A stretch of 64,000 nt of DNA. Origin: Aldrovandia affinis (taxonomy: Eukaryota; Chordata; Actinopteri; Notacanthiformes; Halosauridae). The number at the start of each line of letters is the position of its first letter. The stretch's first letter is position 1. A program made the position numbers and the translations under genes. This document shows, one piece after another, positions 21,206 to 34,900 of this stretch. The DNA lies in the NCBI GenBank assembly GCA_029706075.1, contig JAINUG010000037.1:798501-862500 (forward strand). Reading direction: 5' to 3'. A model generated the notes under the pieces. That model saw only the letters and a list, made by a program, of their open reading frames with translations, had not been told where the DNA came from and ran no database searches.

Positions 21206-24200
21206 ATGGGGGACGCCGATTCGTGGGGTGAGAATTCAACATGCTTGTAATTAATGTTGTATTAAAGAAAGGATTAACAGAAAAGAAACCGAGAGTGGTG
21301 TAGTTCTTTGTTCGTGTAACTTAGCTGGCTGCCAATCAGTTATGCATTTTGAGTGTTGTCTTTTTTCACAGATGCCGACAGCTTCGAGCCGGACGACTCG
21401 ATCAAAAAGGCGGCAGTGCTGGATAAATGGGAAGGCGAGGACGAAGAAGAAGATGTGAAGGTAACATAGCTAGCTGGCTAGCTAACTTCGGGACACTGCG
21501 ACAGGCCGTTAGAGCTCGAACATCAGTGTGTTGCTAGTCCAGATGACAGGCCACTTTTAGGTAGAGTCAAAGCTAGCAAGTTTTGTTTTTCGATTGCGTT
21601 CGAATGCAAGCCAGCTACCTAACTTTACATTTGACTTGCTAGCTAACGTTAGCTAGGTAAATGTTTCATTAGCAAACTTGCTAGCTAGCAGGCTGGGACG
21701 GGTAGCGGATTAATTTGAACGTTAGCCAGTTAGCAACTGTTTATATTTAGGTTCTCCCTAGAATTTAACATAGCGCTAAGTTGTAGGGAAACATGGCTTT
21801 GTGGACAAACATTGGCTTGTTAACGTTAGTTAGCCAGCCAACTTCATTTCGTTATCGCTGGTGTGGCATTGTGCCGGCTTGAGGCAGATGATGGGGCGGT
21901 GAGAAACTCGACTGACAGGCCATGTGAGGGTTTTCCGTTTGTGCCATGATTAGTTGGCACTAACATAAGATGGGTTGTTTAATTATTTTGCTCGAACAGT
22001 GCAAGGTAGCTACTGTCCCATTCTACACGGTGCGTAAATTTAGCTAACCAACGTTAACGTTATAACCACACTTTAGCTAGCAAGATCGCTAATTCCGCGA
22101 CCTGGTATTATAACATGGGCAAGCTAGATGTTTTCATTGTATTTGAGGATCGCTTCGCCGCTTTCCATATGTCATGGCATGAGCCGCAACAGATACAGTG
22201 TTACTTAAAGTGGCTATTCTAGCTAGTCAGTTTGCTAAATGTTACCATGTTACCGTTCGTTCGTTCTAACGTTAGCTAATTATTGTAGCCACTGACTCTC
22301 ATGACATTTATTTGCTGGCAATCGGAACATAACATTTTCGTAGGATGTAACGTTAATTAGTCAGTGTGAGTAGTCGGTTGCTTTCTAGCAAATTGTTTTC
22401 CACTTTGTATAAGACTACATGGCTAGCGATTTTGGTGGACGATTATTTCCCACAGCTGCTTATGGTTGTGTTCTACTGATCTGGGTTACTAAATTAGCAT
22501 CTATCGCATGCTGATTGTCCCCTCCAGGTAATTCACTGTTAACTAATATAGCTACACTGTTACCTGTATTTATATGTACTTAGTTATACTGTTCATTTCT
22601 AGTTAGCTCGGCACAAGTTAGTGGTTTGCTTTAATTTCCACTGTTTAGCTTCGTGTTGTATTAGGCAGCATATTAACTATTCTTAGATGTGCAATTGTCT
22701 TGTTCTATGATAAGCAATTTGTTTAGCCCTTCACGACGAGATTGTAGACCGTCTGGTAAATTAATTAGTAGTAATACTGGTGTATAATGACCGTTAATTT
22801 AAACGCTAACTTAATTAGACTAAGCATTACTTTGAAACATTCCTATTAATCTTACACCTTTTTGGGGGAAATTATGTAAATACAATTGTGTGCATTTAAA
22901 TAAATTATTTCATCCTCTTTTATGCTATAATTAGTAGTATTTGAAGTCTTGCATTGTTTTGTTTTTTCTGCTCCTGAGCTGGTACTGGTTAAAATTACAG
23001 GTACCCTTGAACAAGCTACACAACACTGAACTATTTAAGAATTGTAAGTCTAAGTCTTTGGTTTGAGTGCAAATGAGTAGTGTAATTTCCATGTACCCCC
23101 CATCACTGGCACATTTTTATTTCCATGTATCCAGCTTTTGTGAGTATTGTACTCAAAAGGACTATAGGAAATAATTTACCTCCACCACTGGCACAATATT
23201 GTCTCCTTCAGGCTTCAAATTTGAGAGGGAATCTGTGAAATGTATTATAATGAATGTTATGTCAGCTACTGTTAGACCCTACAAGTGACTTCACATTTCA
23301 GATGTACTTTTTTTAATAATTGGTTTTGTGTGTAAATTAATGGGTGTTTAATTTGAATTGTTAATTTGTTTCTGTTTGTCTGGGTTGAAAACGTCTGTCC
23401 AGCCTACAGTATGGATTGTTTTGCCAGACCCAATGAATAAGCAACCCCCTCTCTCTGCTTCTCAACCTATCGTAGGATAACTGGGATGATGAGGATGAGG
23501 AGGAAGAAAAGGCTGAAGCTAAGAAAGCAGGTGTGGAAATGAAAATGGGAATGTAAAAATAAGTGCAAACCTGCAACTGTGAAGAATTTACATGTTAAAA
23601 AACCATCCCTTTTAATCTATGGATAATCTTAACTTTTTTTTCTTTTTTTAAAAACTTTTTCCAGAAGTAAAAGTTTCAGATAAGAAAAAATTAAGTGAAA
23701 AGATCAAAGAGAAAGAAAGTCTTCAAATGAAGAAACAAGAGGAGCTTAAAAAGAGGGTGGGGTCTCATTTCAGCTAAATTAATATCGTGATGTGGACTAC
23801 TAATGTGTTGCTGAGAGATTGCTGTAGATCATGTGTACTGTTTATACTGTTATTTGTATCGCTGTAGCTCTTAAAAAGTTGGGATCCATTTGTAATGCTG
23901 CAAACAACTCTTGACTTGCAAAGTGTACACATCCATAGTCTAATGATACCAGGCTGGATGTCAGTCGATACATCCGCAAATTGTTTACAACAATCCCAAT
24001 ATGACAGAGCACTCATCAGTGACTGAATATGAGTAAATCTGAACAAACAGGATTTTCATATTTCCCCCGTTTGTTAATTTATTTGTAATTAGCGCTTGTG
24101 TTGTGCTTAGACGTTGTAGCATCGTGGTTGTTCGTTTACTCGAGCTGAATCCACTTTCTGTAAGTCGCTTTGGATAAAAGCGTCTGCTAAATGACTGTAT

Positions 24201-26897
24201 TGTATTGTTTTCTTTTGTCCCTCGTTAGTTAGAGGAGACGACAGAGAATGCCGATCTCACGCCAGAAGATGAGGTATCAGAAAAGCTGAGAGTGAAGCAG
24301 CTGCAGGAGGAGGCAGATCTGGAACTGGCAAAAGACGCTTTTGGTGAGGGACCGTTCCTGGGAGGGAGGCGGGATTCCATAAGAGCCTGGGGCTTAGAGG
24401 GACAGAGCCAGTTAATACAGTGGTGTTGGATAATTATTTTTGTTTTTGGCCTGGAGAGACACCATGCATTCATCTCTGAATTAGTGTTTGACCCTGAGCG
24501 CAATGGTGAAATTATTATTAATTTATTTTTATTTTTTATATATATATCTAAGTGGTTTCAGTTAAGTTCATATTTCCCTTAAATGGAATTGGATTGATAT
24601 TTAGATAGTCTATCATTGTTTTTATCTAGTGACCACCCTGTTTCCTTCCCCCAGGCATTGGTAATAATAACGTGACAGGAATAGATGCCATGAGCCCCTC
24701 CTCTAAAGACGACTTCACAGAATTTGAAAAGCTACTAAAAGAGAAACTATCTCCATATGAAAAGTCTGTGCATTACTCCAGCTTCTTGGAATCTTTGTTT
24801 CGGGATCTCTGCATTTCATGTGAGTCTGTCTTACTCTCGCATATAAACCTGGAAACAGTGCAGCAAACACAGGATATTTTCTGTCAAGCGTGTGTAAATA
24901 GATACATATTAATGTTGAATTAAAATAAATGAACAAATTCTGAAATATGTAAATGTAAAAAAATAAAATAAAAAATGTCAAATGTTCATCTCATTTTCAA
25001 CAGCCAGGAGTTTTGTTTTAGTATTTCCAGTGGAGCATTGTTTATTTCTATCAGAGGTATTGGATAATACAACATGTGTCTAGGTACCTTCTAATAGTGA
25101 CATGGATATTACATAGTTAACACTTAAACTGTCTAATTAAAAGAGAGCTAAATGAGATGCTGCCCAATTTAAAGCTAGCAAACTTCCTGGGATAGATCGT
25201 TAAAAAAAGGGGGGAAGGGGAGGGGAGCCTTAAATTTAAGGCCACAGTGTCTGCAGTGCTGCCTCTGTTGGTCCATAACAGGTGGCTTGCTTGATCCTGC
25301 CTACTTGCCTTCACTGACAGAAAATTCTTCTTGTGCAGTGTGAAATGTAGTATAATATCACGCTGATGAAATGTAGTTCAAAAAGGTAGAGGCTCATTGG
25401 AAATACAAATACAAAAAGCCTGGTTCTGCATGTTGTCAGATTAAAATATTGTATGTATATAGAATGGTAGAAAATGCCCTATATCGATTACAAGCGATTG
25501 TTTTGCTTCTCAAATTAATGTTGTAATTTAGTTCAGTGGTCAGTTCATCTTTTAAGATGTCTACATTTTGTCAAGTGCAAGTTCTTAGTATTGTACATGC
25601 CGAGCTTAAATACAGGTACACTCCATTTCACGTGGGGAATATGTGCAAGCAGACCAGAATGTTAAATGAAAAAGCTTACAGAGAGCTCATTAGCATTGAA
25701 GTTATAGAGATGCCAATTGGTCCTAATTGAAGAATTCCTTGCCTTTTTTAACCAAATAAATATACATGATGTCCATGGTAGAATACATTTAAAAACAAAA
25801 ATGAACTCCAAATAGTTTTTAAGAGATATAATAACTCAATTAATAAACATCAATGTGAATACAATTAATACAATTCAATACAAATTGAACGTTGTTTTCA
25901 TCCATGTCATGTCTCTGTTTTTGCCAAATAGCAAATAACATGTGCAAGCTACAGGGAATCTCCTACACCAAGATGGACTTGTTACATTATCCATGAGATG
26001 TGCTATCAATTGTGGATTTGCTGTTTTAGACAATGCTGCCAGGAAGAAAAACAAAAAGACTTTGACAAAAATAATAATTTATTTTTATTTTATTTAGTCA
26101 AATGAGCATGTCCCTCAAGTTTAGTAGCGGTCAGGGACTTGTATTTAGGATAAGATCATTGACTCATAATTATTTTTCTTAATTTAATTATTATTATTTT
26201 TAAAGACTTTTTTTTTTTTTTTTTTCATGTCTGTGTAAGTATTATAACAAATCAGTGCACAGTGGAGAAGCGTTAAACGGGGTATACCTGTAGCGGTTAG
26301 CAGCACATTCCAGCCCTGTTTTTAACTGAGCTTATATGCATGTCTAAGTCCTTTGTTAATATGCATCTTGTATTGCCTGCACAGTGGAAGTGGAGGACCT
26401 GAAGAAAATCAACAACTCGCTGACGGTGCTACTTAGTGAAAAACTGAAGCAGGAAAAGGTAAGGTGTCTCCACCATTGTGGTGTGTTCTAAACCAAAGTT
26501 ATAAAGTAAATAAAACACAATCATGAAATACTTAATTGGCACTTAATACATTGTTGCACAGGAATCACACAATATGCAGACCCGCAATCTTGAGTAGTGG
26601 ATTGGCTGCTACAAGACAGTTTGGTGTGAAAGAGCAAGTCTTTAGCATGCAGTTACTTAAAATGAAAAAATGCATGTGTTGTAAATATTTGAAAGATTTG
26701 CACTTGACACAGACATTTCCTGAGGTTTGTTGGCTGCGTATTCATTTTTTGACATGATTCTTTAGCAGAACAAAGCAAAGAAGAAGAAGAAGGGCGTGGT
26801 ACCAAGTGGCGGCCTAAAAGCGAAGATGAAGGATGACCTGGCGGACTATGGGGAGTTTGAAGGGGGCTACGTCCAAGACTTTGAGGACTTTATGTGA
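21206..26897 (+). CDS. EIF3J: Eukaryotic translation initiation factor 3 subunit J (8 exons, 247 aa)
   Basis: EIF3J is the loosely bound eIF3 subunit that helps place the complex at the decoding centre of the 40S ribosome. Coding exons are 21206-21227, 21372-21460, 23476-23530, 23665-23756, 24229-24343, 24655-24819, 26385-26458 and 26766-26897, all with GT-AG borders and matching phases. The product starts MGDADSWDADSFEPDDSIKK, passes through an acidic stretch (DNWDDEDEEEEK) and a Lys/Glu-rich coiled-coil region (about 55-100), and ends DYGEFEGGYVQDFEDFM, the typical C-terminus. Length is close to the human 258 residues. The last acceptor is a TAGCAG tandem; the first AG, giving QNKAKKKKK, fits the family better. 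The 2-kb intron 2 is unusually rich in GCTAGC and AACGTTAGC words. Confidence 0.95.
21461..22720. repeat. GCTAGC / AACGTTAGC-rich stretch in EIF3J intron 2
   Basis: Short self-complementary words (TAGCTAGC, TTAGCTAAC, AACGTTAGCTAG, GCTAGCTAACG) recur every few tens of bases over about 1.2 kb, without a fixed period. A similar stretch lies at about 61560-62060 upstream of PARP16. Confidence 0.6.
24140..24207 (+). mobile_element. LINE/SINE 3' tail fragment
   Basis: The sequence TAAGTCGCTTTGGATAAAAG followed by CGTCTGCTAAATGACTGTAT and a TGTATTG repeat matches the 3' tails of the SINEs in this window. It is only the tail and lies in EIF3J intron 4. Confidence 0.75.
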
Positions 26898-28200
26898 TGA
26901 CGGTTACACTCAAACCACCCCTATTCCGCTCCCCTTCCCATGCCCTTCAACACACAGCGCCACCCTGGAAAGACTGAAAGACGTTATCCATTTATTGTAC
27001 TCAATCATCAAGTTCACAATGGCTTTACCCAAGAATGTCAACTACACGTGGTTTTGTCTCCTGGTCCCAAAAATGTAAATGCCCAAGTACTTTGATCCAC
27101 CCTCTTTCGAAATGAACAAATGTATTCAAGTAAACCAAACTTGCTTCAAAATGTCTATTTTGAGAAAGTCTGTTGGAGTGAGAAATGCAATTCCTGCAAT
27201 AATTGGGTATGCAGAGTTTTAATCATTTCAAAGGAGGGGGAGGGGTAAATGTGACCTGTGACAAAATGGCTGACAAGTATTCCTGTTTGACAACTGCAGT
27301 TTCGTGGAAATAATTTTGATGTTCTATGCAAATGCATTTAATAGGAATATGTCTACATTTACCTAATGGGTATTTTGGCTTTCTGTGGGCGGCATTTACA
27401 GTTTCTGCAGAAAAATGTATTTGTGTCAGTGACAGTGACTTTGGCTGCCAAATGCAATCCTGATGCTTGTATCTCACAGTTTACTTTGGAAAGGTTTATT
27501 TATTTTCCCCCAAGCTTATTGAGAAGACACTAAATTAATGGTGGGACTGTTTAACGATGGCACGTATACTGACCGTAAAAGCACCAGACAAATACAATAT
27601 GAAATACAAATGTATCATTTTGTAAAATGTCTAAAACCCTCTGGTTTTTCCTGTAGAAAAAAAAAAATTAAAAAAGGTCGTTCCTAAAACATTTCTGTGA
27701 CAGGGCTTTGCTGGTGAATTTGAAAAAGATGTAAATATTTTTGTGCTCAAAGGAATTTAGTTTGTACCCATGTTTCCTACTAATGCAATTACACGGGGTG
27801 GGATATTTTTCTCATAGTTGTCTCATCAACATGGCTTCTGCAGGTGTTTACTGAGCAAGCTGAAGAATTGAGAAACGTATTCAATGGACCAAATGTGTCC
27901 ACAAAGAAGGACTGTCTGATAAGAAGGGAAATGGTAGGTTTTCCCCTTTTTGTAACATTTGACAAAATCTTTATGGGGTTCTAGAAATTGGACATCGACA
28001 GTACAAGTAACGACAGCATCTGCAGTGTTTTATAAGCATTAATAAAATCACTGTTCAAAAGGATTTGTGTGTCCTGTTTTCCTGGATGCATTCACCCTAG
28101 AATGTATCCACCCCCCATTTTTTATATGTATAATTAATATACCTCCAGATATTTGGGTATGAATATTTGACCTTGTATGAAAAAATAAGTTTGAAATAAA
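26898..28200 (+). other. EIF3J: Probable 3' untranslated region of EIF3J
   Basis: About 1.1 to 1.3 kb follow the stop codon without another gene. AATAAA signals occur at 28041-28046 and near 28194. The CILP gene converges from the opposite side, so the two 3' ends are separated by only a few hundred bases. Confidence 0.6.
28041..28046 (+). terminator. Polyadenylation signal candidate of EIF3J
   Basis: AATAAA in GCATTAATAAAATCACTG lies about 1.14 kb after the EIF3J stop codon. Another AATAAA follows near 28194. Confidence 0.5.
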
Positions 28201-28596
28201 CTACAGTGCCATCTCATTAAATGGATGAAAATGGCTTAACTCAAATGGGAAAAGGCTTAAACATAATAAAAATAAAAAGTTAAATATTGTGTTTATACAG
28301 TTTTACAATTGCAACTGAAATGCACACAAGTAAACTCACCTCCAGAAATAAATGAAAACTGCTAATGTCCTCTGTCCATGTGATCCCAGTTAAAGCCTTT
28401 GACAAGTGCAAGATTGAATCTCAATCAAAAGGTATGGTTAATTGAATGTACAAATAAACATTTACTTATATATATATATGTAATATCACAGTATAATTTT
28501 TAAAAGTATCAACATTGCATGTACAAATTCATGCCTAAAGTTGATTTTGATCATTCTAGGAATAAAATCAATAATGATCTCCAATTTAGAGGTCTC

Positions 28597-28602
28597 TTTA
28601 TT
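28597..28602 (-). terminator. Polyadenylation signal candidate of CILP
   Basis: TTTATT on the plus strand reads AATAAA on the minus strand, about 325 bases beyond the CILP stop codon. Confidence 0.45.
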
Positions 28603-28926
28603 TGGGTATTACCAAAGTTATTACCAGTTAAAAAAAAATCCAATGTCACTTTGTATTTTAAATAGTTTTTAAATCAAAAGTTCAAATAGACATTTAAAAA
28701 GTACAAGTAAAAACAAAAGGGTTAAAAAGTATAGCTTATCACCTTACTGTGGTAAAACTATCTTACCTTGCCCTCCATCAAACATACTGTGCACTGAATA
28801 TTTTCTGGATTGGCTGCTATTGTGTTTCCTGTTGATGGTGTCGAGCAGTGCTACTGGACTGCGTCCTAAAGGTTCGGCCTAGGAACTGTCAGCCTCGGTA
28901 CTTAGCCTGTGGGGAACCTTTGCAAC

Positions 28927-31900
28927 TCAGCCCGCGGCTCTATTGCGTATTGGAAGAGGGTTTCGAGTACTGCGCCTGCGGCTGCTGCGGGTGTCGGCCG
29001 CGCCCCCTCTCTGCCTCCTGTTGCGCTTGGCTTCCTTCACGGGGCTGACCATAGGCTGTCCCTGGGAGCTCTGCACTGTCTGGAAGACGCTCTGCTGGGT
29101 CGCCTCCCGGTCGGCGCAGCTGAAGGTGAGCCCCACTCCTTCGTTACTCTTCATGACGCGGGAGGTGCCGTCGGAGGTGCCGTCAAAGCAGCGCCCCAAC
29201 GCGATCTCCTTAGCTGTGCGGGGGTCCTGGTCCGTCACGGTGTAGATGCCGTAGTTGTGGCCTAGAGGGTCGAGGGGCGCCAGCATGGTGAACTCATTGG
29301 TGTCGTTGTTGACGGCCAGGGGCAGGTGGTTGACCAGGTACTCCTGCAGCATGGGTCCCACGCTGTCACGCTTGCAGCTGCCTTGGGGGATGACCTTCAC
29401 CAGAGTTCGGTCGACGCGGTTTTGGTCATAGAGCATCCCGCCACACTTGAACTCTAGGCACACGGTCGAGACGCTGGGCTGGTCCATGTCACGGATGCTG
29501 CGGGTGTCGCGGAGGCCGTACAGTTGGCCCACGGTTTTCGGGTGGGTGCCGCCCATGTTGCGGGAGCGTACGTTGATCTCGTGGGGTCCATTGATCTTGA
29601 CCTTGATGAAGCATGCCCGGTACTCCATGGGCTTAGGCCACCAGCTCAGGTAGTCCTCCGTCCAGCTCAAGGGGTCATCCTCATTGAAAGGCACCGTGTT
29701 GTAGTCATACCGATCTCCTTCGACCCTGTTGAAGCGGAAGTGCCCTGCGCTGAAAGGGGCCTCCTCACACTCCTTCAGGTTTTCAAACGAGTACATGGGA
29801 CCGTTGCCTTCCTCGGGTACATTAGAGCTGGGCTTGGCCAAATTGACATTAAAGGCTGTCTTTTTCACTTTGGGGTCGTCGTGGTCTGTCCGTCTGTAAT
29901 TGAACTTACTCAGGTAGGGTTGCGGGACTCCGATGGTGCTGGGGTTGAGCTTAGGGGAAGAGGCAATCGCCTCAAGCTCCTCTCCGCCCAGGTTAGCCAT
30001 GACATAGGCTGTGTAAGCATCTGCCTTCTCCTCGTCACAGAAGGCGGGCACACAGGCGCCGTTGGGGCCGGTGACGACACTGTCGAATCGACCCCAGGCA
30101 GAGGGGTTGGAAGAGTATCCTGCTGAGGGCTCCATGTTGATCAGGCTCACGACTACTCCCTCCACCTGTTCACTGGACATGAAGCGATCCCCACGGAAGG
30201 CGCGCACCTTCATGTAGCACCTCCTGTTCTCTGGGACGTCCAGGTTGAACAGCCTCCTCTCCCTGATTTCCATGTTCCCGATGAGGAAGGTCCTCTCCTC
30301 TCGTTTCCCGCGCTGCTTTTTCTCCGGCAAGAAATCCCCCTCCTCCTCCCACAGGCCTGTCTCTGGATTCAGGGACCACAGCTTCATAGTGCTCAGGTGC
30401 TCGGTCATCTTCACCTGGGCCGAGTCCAAGAGCACCTTGACCTCACCCGCGTTCAGTGGTTCGCCCGCCTCTTCGTCCCGGAAGTCCACCGAAAACATAC
30501 CGTAGGTCCTCAGGGGCAGCATGTCACCTTCTTCGCCGATGAAGTTGAGGTCGCTCTGGGCAGCAGCTGCCGTAGACACATCTCTGGGGTCCAGGAAAGT
30601 GACACTAGCCTTCACGTTACCCACAAACACCTCCCCATTCTCCCGGTAGAAGGCGTTGGGTGGGATCTCAATCTCAGCAATCGGATCCTGGGCCTCCACC
30701 TCCCCCAGCTGGATTACATTGGTCTCCGATGAGCGCAGAATCACTGGTGCTTTCTTCCTCAGTAGCTTGACCTCGTGGTACACAGCTCCCCCTTTCTTGT
30801 TGAATGACAGCACCTTGGTGGTGTTCACAAACTTATGCATGTGATCCACAAAGGTCAACACCAACCTCTCTGTGTCTAGAGGCACCTGGATGGAGAAGGT
30901 GCCCTTGTATCCTGTGCGGCTGATTCGCACCCCGTTCATGAAGATGTGCCCGAATCTCATGGGCTCCCCGTTGTCTGCCGCCATCGCCCGTCCACGAACT
31001 GTAGCTTTGGTGTCCACACACTTCTGGCAGCCACACTGGGTGATCACCATGGTTGGCAGCTCATAACCCTGGCAGGATATCTGCCTCTTCTCAGTCTTTG
31101 CCACCCCACAGCAGTACGCTATGGAGTCCTTGCAGCGGATCCCCTTGTCCAGCTGCCCTGCACATGCCCCCATGGGGCATTTCCCAACATCGTAGTATAA
31201 AGAGCTGCTCTCCTTTTGGTAGCAGTCGCTAGGCAGGCGAATCAGGTGGGATTCAGGTTTTGGGTTACACAAAGGAGCGTTGTGACCTAGGGGAAAGGGA
31301 ATGAATCAGAATAACATAAACGAAACAGCTTTGGAACATCATACCAGAAACTAATAGGAATTAGTACACTGTATGCAACCAAGTTTGCTAAATAATGCAA
31401 AACCAGTGTGGAATGCACTGCATTTATCCACTACACATTAATTATTTAATTTGAATATACAACTATTGAAAGCATGATTTTAAAAAACACGATTGTAGGG
31501 TAAACATAAGACCAGTGAAAATTAATATTCTTGTTTTGGTCAAAGAGAATAATAGAGTGACTCGTGAAAGCCCACCTATGACTGTGAGCACAGCTGGCTT
31601 AGACTTGACGGCTCCAAATTCGCTGCTGGCTCTGCAGTAGTACTCCCCTGCCTGCTCCATTCGCAGGTTCCTCAGCACCAGCGTGCTTTCATACTTCAGC
31701 TGCTCCCTGTCCAACAGGCTGCCGTTGTGAAACCTGAGAGAACAAAAACAAGTCAAATCAATGCTTGACATTCTTCAGGTACACAAAATCTCTCCTTTCA
31801 ACATGCAGCACTGGAGTGTCTGCTGAATGCTACAAACGGTAGTTTTGAGATGTCAGGCTTCAGAATTTTCAAGCCCCATACCGTAGCGTTGTTTCTTATT

Positions 31901-34900
31901 CAATTTTGTGTACATTTCTACCTGTTTAAAAATTTCAGGTGCACAGAAATAGTTGCACATTTTTTTCTTCGAAAAAGGACATAGCAAAGACCATCCTTAT
32001 GTAAATAACTCATTTTTTACATGAATGGAAAATATTATTGCAATGATGTTGATGTACATGTCAATTACAAACCTTACATTACCAATAAACATTATTCATG
32101 AAACAAACATAACAAAACATGTAATTACTCCGTAGCCACAAAACACTGGTCTATGTGCAATAATGAGCTTCCACACACTGTAATACGCCTGGGCTTACCA
32201 CTGGTATTGATCGGGCTCCGGCGTGCCGCCCACTTTGCAGCAGAAGGCGGCCGTTTGACCCTCTCTCCGAACCTTGTTCTCAGGGTTCGTGAGCACGTGG
32301 AGCTTCTCTATGGGAGGAAGAGACGGGTATCAAAGTATCTGTGAGTAGATGTGAGCTGAGCAGCAACCAAGCTCTGCACATAAATGATGCACTAGTAATT
32401 GAAAAAACACGTTATGTAGTTGTAAACTAATAGCTGCCAAAAGAAATATTAGAAATATGAATATCTGAGTCAGAAATATTATTGCCCTATATACTATAGC
32501 TAGAAATGATGCTGTCATTTTTTTTCTTTTTTTGATAGATCTGCACCATATTGTTCGAGTTTGACCCCGTACTCACCAGCTCTGTTCAGTCTCACATGGA
32601 GGACGGAGGTGAGCTTGGGGCTGTGTGGGACCACCAGGGTGAGGGGGGCGTGTTTGTGCAGTCTGACGGCCAGGGTGGTGTTGCCGTCAGGGCAGAGGCC
32701 GGGGATCCGGAAGTGGCCGTTGTGGTCAGCGAGGGTGAGGAGTTTGGAGGTGGGACCAGACAGGAGGAGGGCAGCCCCCGGAGCAGGAAGTCCTCCGGCA
32801 CTTCTGACAGAGCCCAGCAAGAGGTGGTCCTCGCACATGCAGGTGTCACACTCTGCGTTCACTTTGCCCATTGCACACTGCAGGGTACACACTGGAACAA
32901 AAATGTCAACAAGCACACATCAGGTTAGCAAGATCCCAGCCTCTTTCCACTATATATCTGTGGGATATCTACCATTAACCCAGATCTCATAATGCTCATA
33001 ATGTTTGAGCAAATGGTTTTTATTCATTGATTAAATATACTGCATATTAATTGATTATTTGCTTGGTGGGCAGAAAGCTTTATCTGTGGACAACTTGGGT
33101 AGCTCACCATGCACATTTACACCACTGAATATTTTCCAAAGTGACTTGAGTTAAACACTTTTCCAGATGCAACAGCAGTGTCCCCAGCGGAATTCAAGTG
33201 CGAAGCCTCAATCGCAAGTCTAATCTCTTATCCATTTGATAATAAAATGTGTGTTTGTGTGGCTGTTGTGTGCAGGCATGCATGTACGTAGCTGTATATG
33301 TGTGGAATGACCATTAGAGCACACACATCTACAGCACCTGGGCAGGGAGGTCCCTTGCATGACTTGTTTTCTGTTTTTGAGCCGATGCACTGCTGCTCCT
33401 TGTGTTGGGCGCGTACCCTGCAGCTCCTGGACCGCACCTGTATGGCCACCTGGTCACACTGGGCAGAGCAGTGAGTCCACTCTGACCAGGGACCCCACCG
33501 ACCCGGAGCTGAGCCTCCTAGTGAGGAAAAACAGACAAACCAACAACACGTCCACTCAGAATTTCTCTGCATAGGCCAAAAACGTAATACCGTACTCATG
33601 GTGATTATGATAATATTCTAGAAGGGTGCATCATTTTTCAAGTGTCAGAGTCACTTTATTTGATTTACTTTACTTTTGGACACCATTGGCTAGACCAGGG
33701 GTATTCAAATCCAGACCTCGAGATCCACCATGTCTGCAGGTATTTGCTCCAGCCACGCACTACACCACCTAATTTCACTAATTAGCTCGCTTCCTGGACC
33801 AAGGAGGTAAATTAATTATTCGAAATCAGGTGGTGTAGTGCGTAGTTGGAGCAAATACCTGCAGACACTGCGGATTTGAATACCCCCGGGCTAGACTCTC
33901 AAGAAGAGCACTAGCACTGTGCATGGATGTGAGAGGGGCTGTTGCATGCCTCCATGTACAGGTGACTGCCAAACACGAACATTAGAGCACACACATCTAC
34001 AGCACCTGGACAGGGAGGTCCCTTGCACGTCCTGCTTTCCATTGTTGCACCGATGCACTGCTGCTCCTTGTGGTGGGTGCGTAAACTGCAGCTCCTGGAC
34101 CGCACCTGTACGGCCACCTGGCCACACTGGGCAGAACAGGCAGTCCACTCTGACCAGGGACCCCACCCACCCTGAGCTAAGGCTCCTGGTGAAGAAAAAC
34201 AGACAAACACACAACACGTCAACTCAGAATTTCTCTGCATAGGCGGAAAACATACTATTTTTATATTATAATATGTTCTTCATCACTAGTTTACTTTGCT
34301 TTCTTTTGGCCACCAAAGTATAATCAGCCAAGGCTATCTGTGCAAATTACTTCAAAATACAACAATTTAGTTTTGTTCCCATCATAAAACATCTTCTGGG
34401 GCAAGTTGATATCGTTGGCTTGACTGTCATGAGCACAAGTGCTCCTTTTTCTGAACTTAGTTGGTGCTGTTTAAAAGAGAACATCCATGGGGATCCCTGG
34501 TCAAACTCAAACCATTTATAATACTGTCACAGCAAAGAACACCAATATATCATTATCATCATCATTATTAAGCTAAAGGGACACATTTATACAGCTTAAA
34601 AGTAGTACATTAACAAACTTTTTTAAATCACTGCACTCTTTGTGTTTTTGTAAATTAAGGGAAGGTTCCATAAGTCCTTTTTTTGCTCTTCTTCAATGGC
34701 TGACCTTTGGGACAGAGGAAGCGGACAGCGTAGTTGGAGCAGTTGCTTCCCGCAGGCTGCTCTGCGTGGACACACCAGAAGCCCAGCGCCGGGTCAGCGT
34801 GCCACCTCTCCCCAGTGCTGCTGGCTGGGACCCAGTCAGTGGTGCGGGCCTCCAGCGCCTTGGGCCTGTCGCACACACGCTCAGGGTAGTAGAAGCGGAT

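Noticed and set aside
29447-30126. Long open frames on the plus strand opposite CILP
   Set aside because: They lie within the large last exon of CILP, whose minus-strand protein matches the family throughout. The plus-strand frames are shadows of its GC-rich codons.
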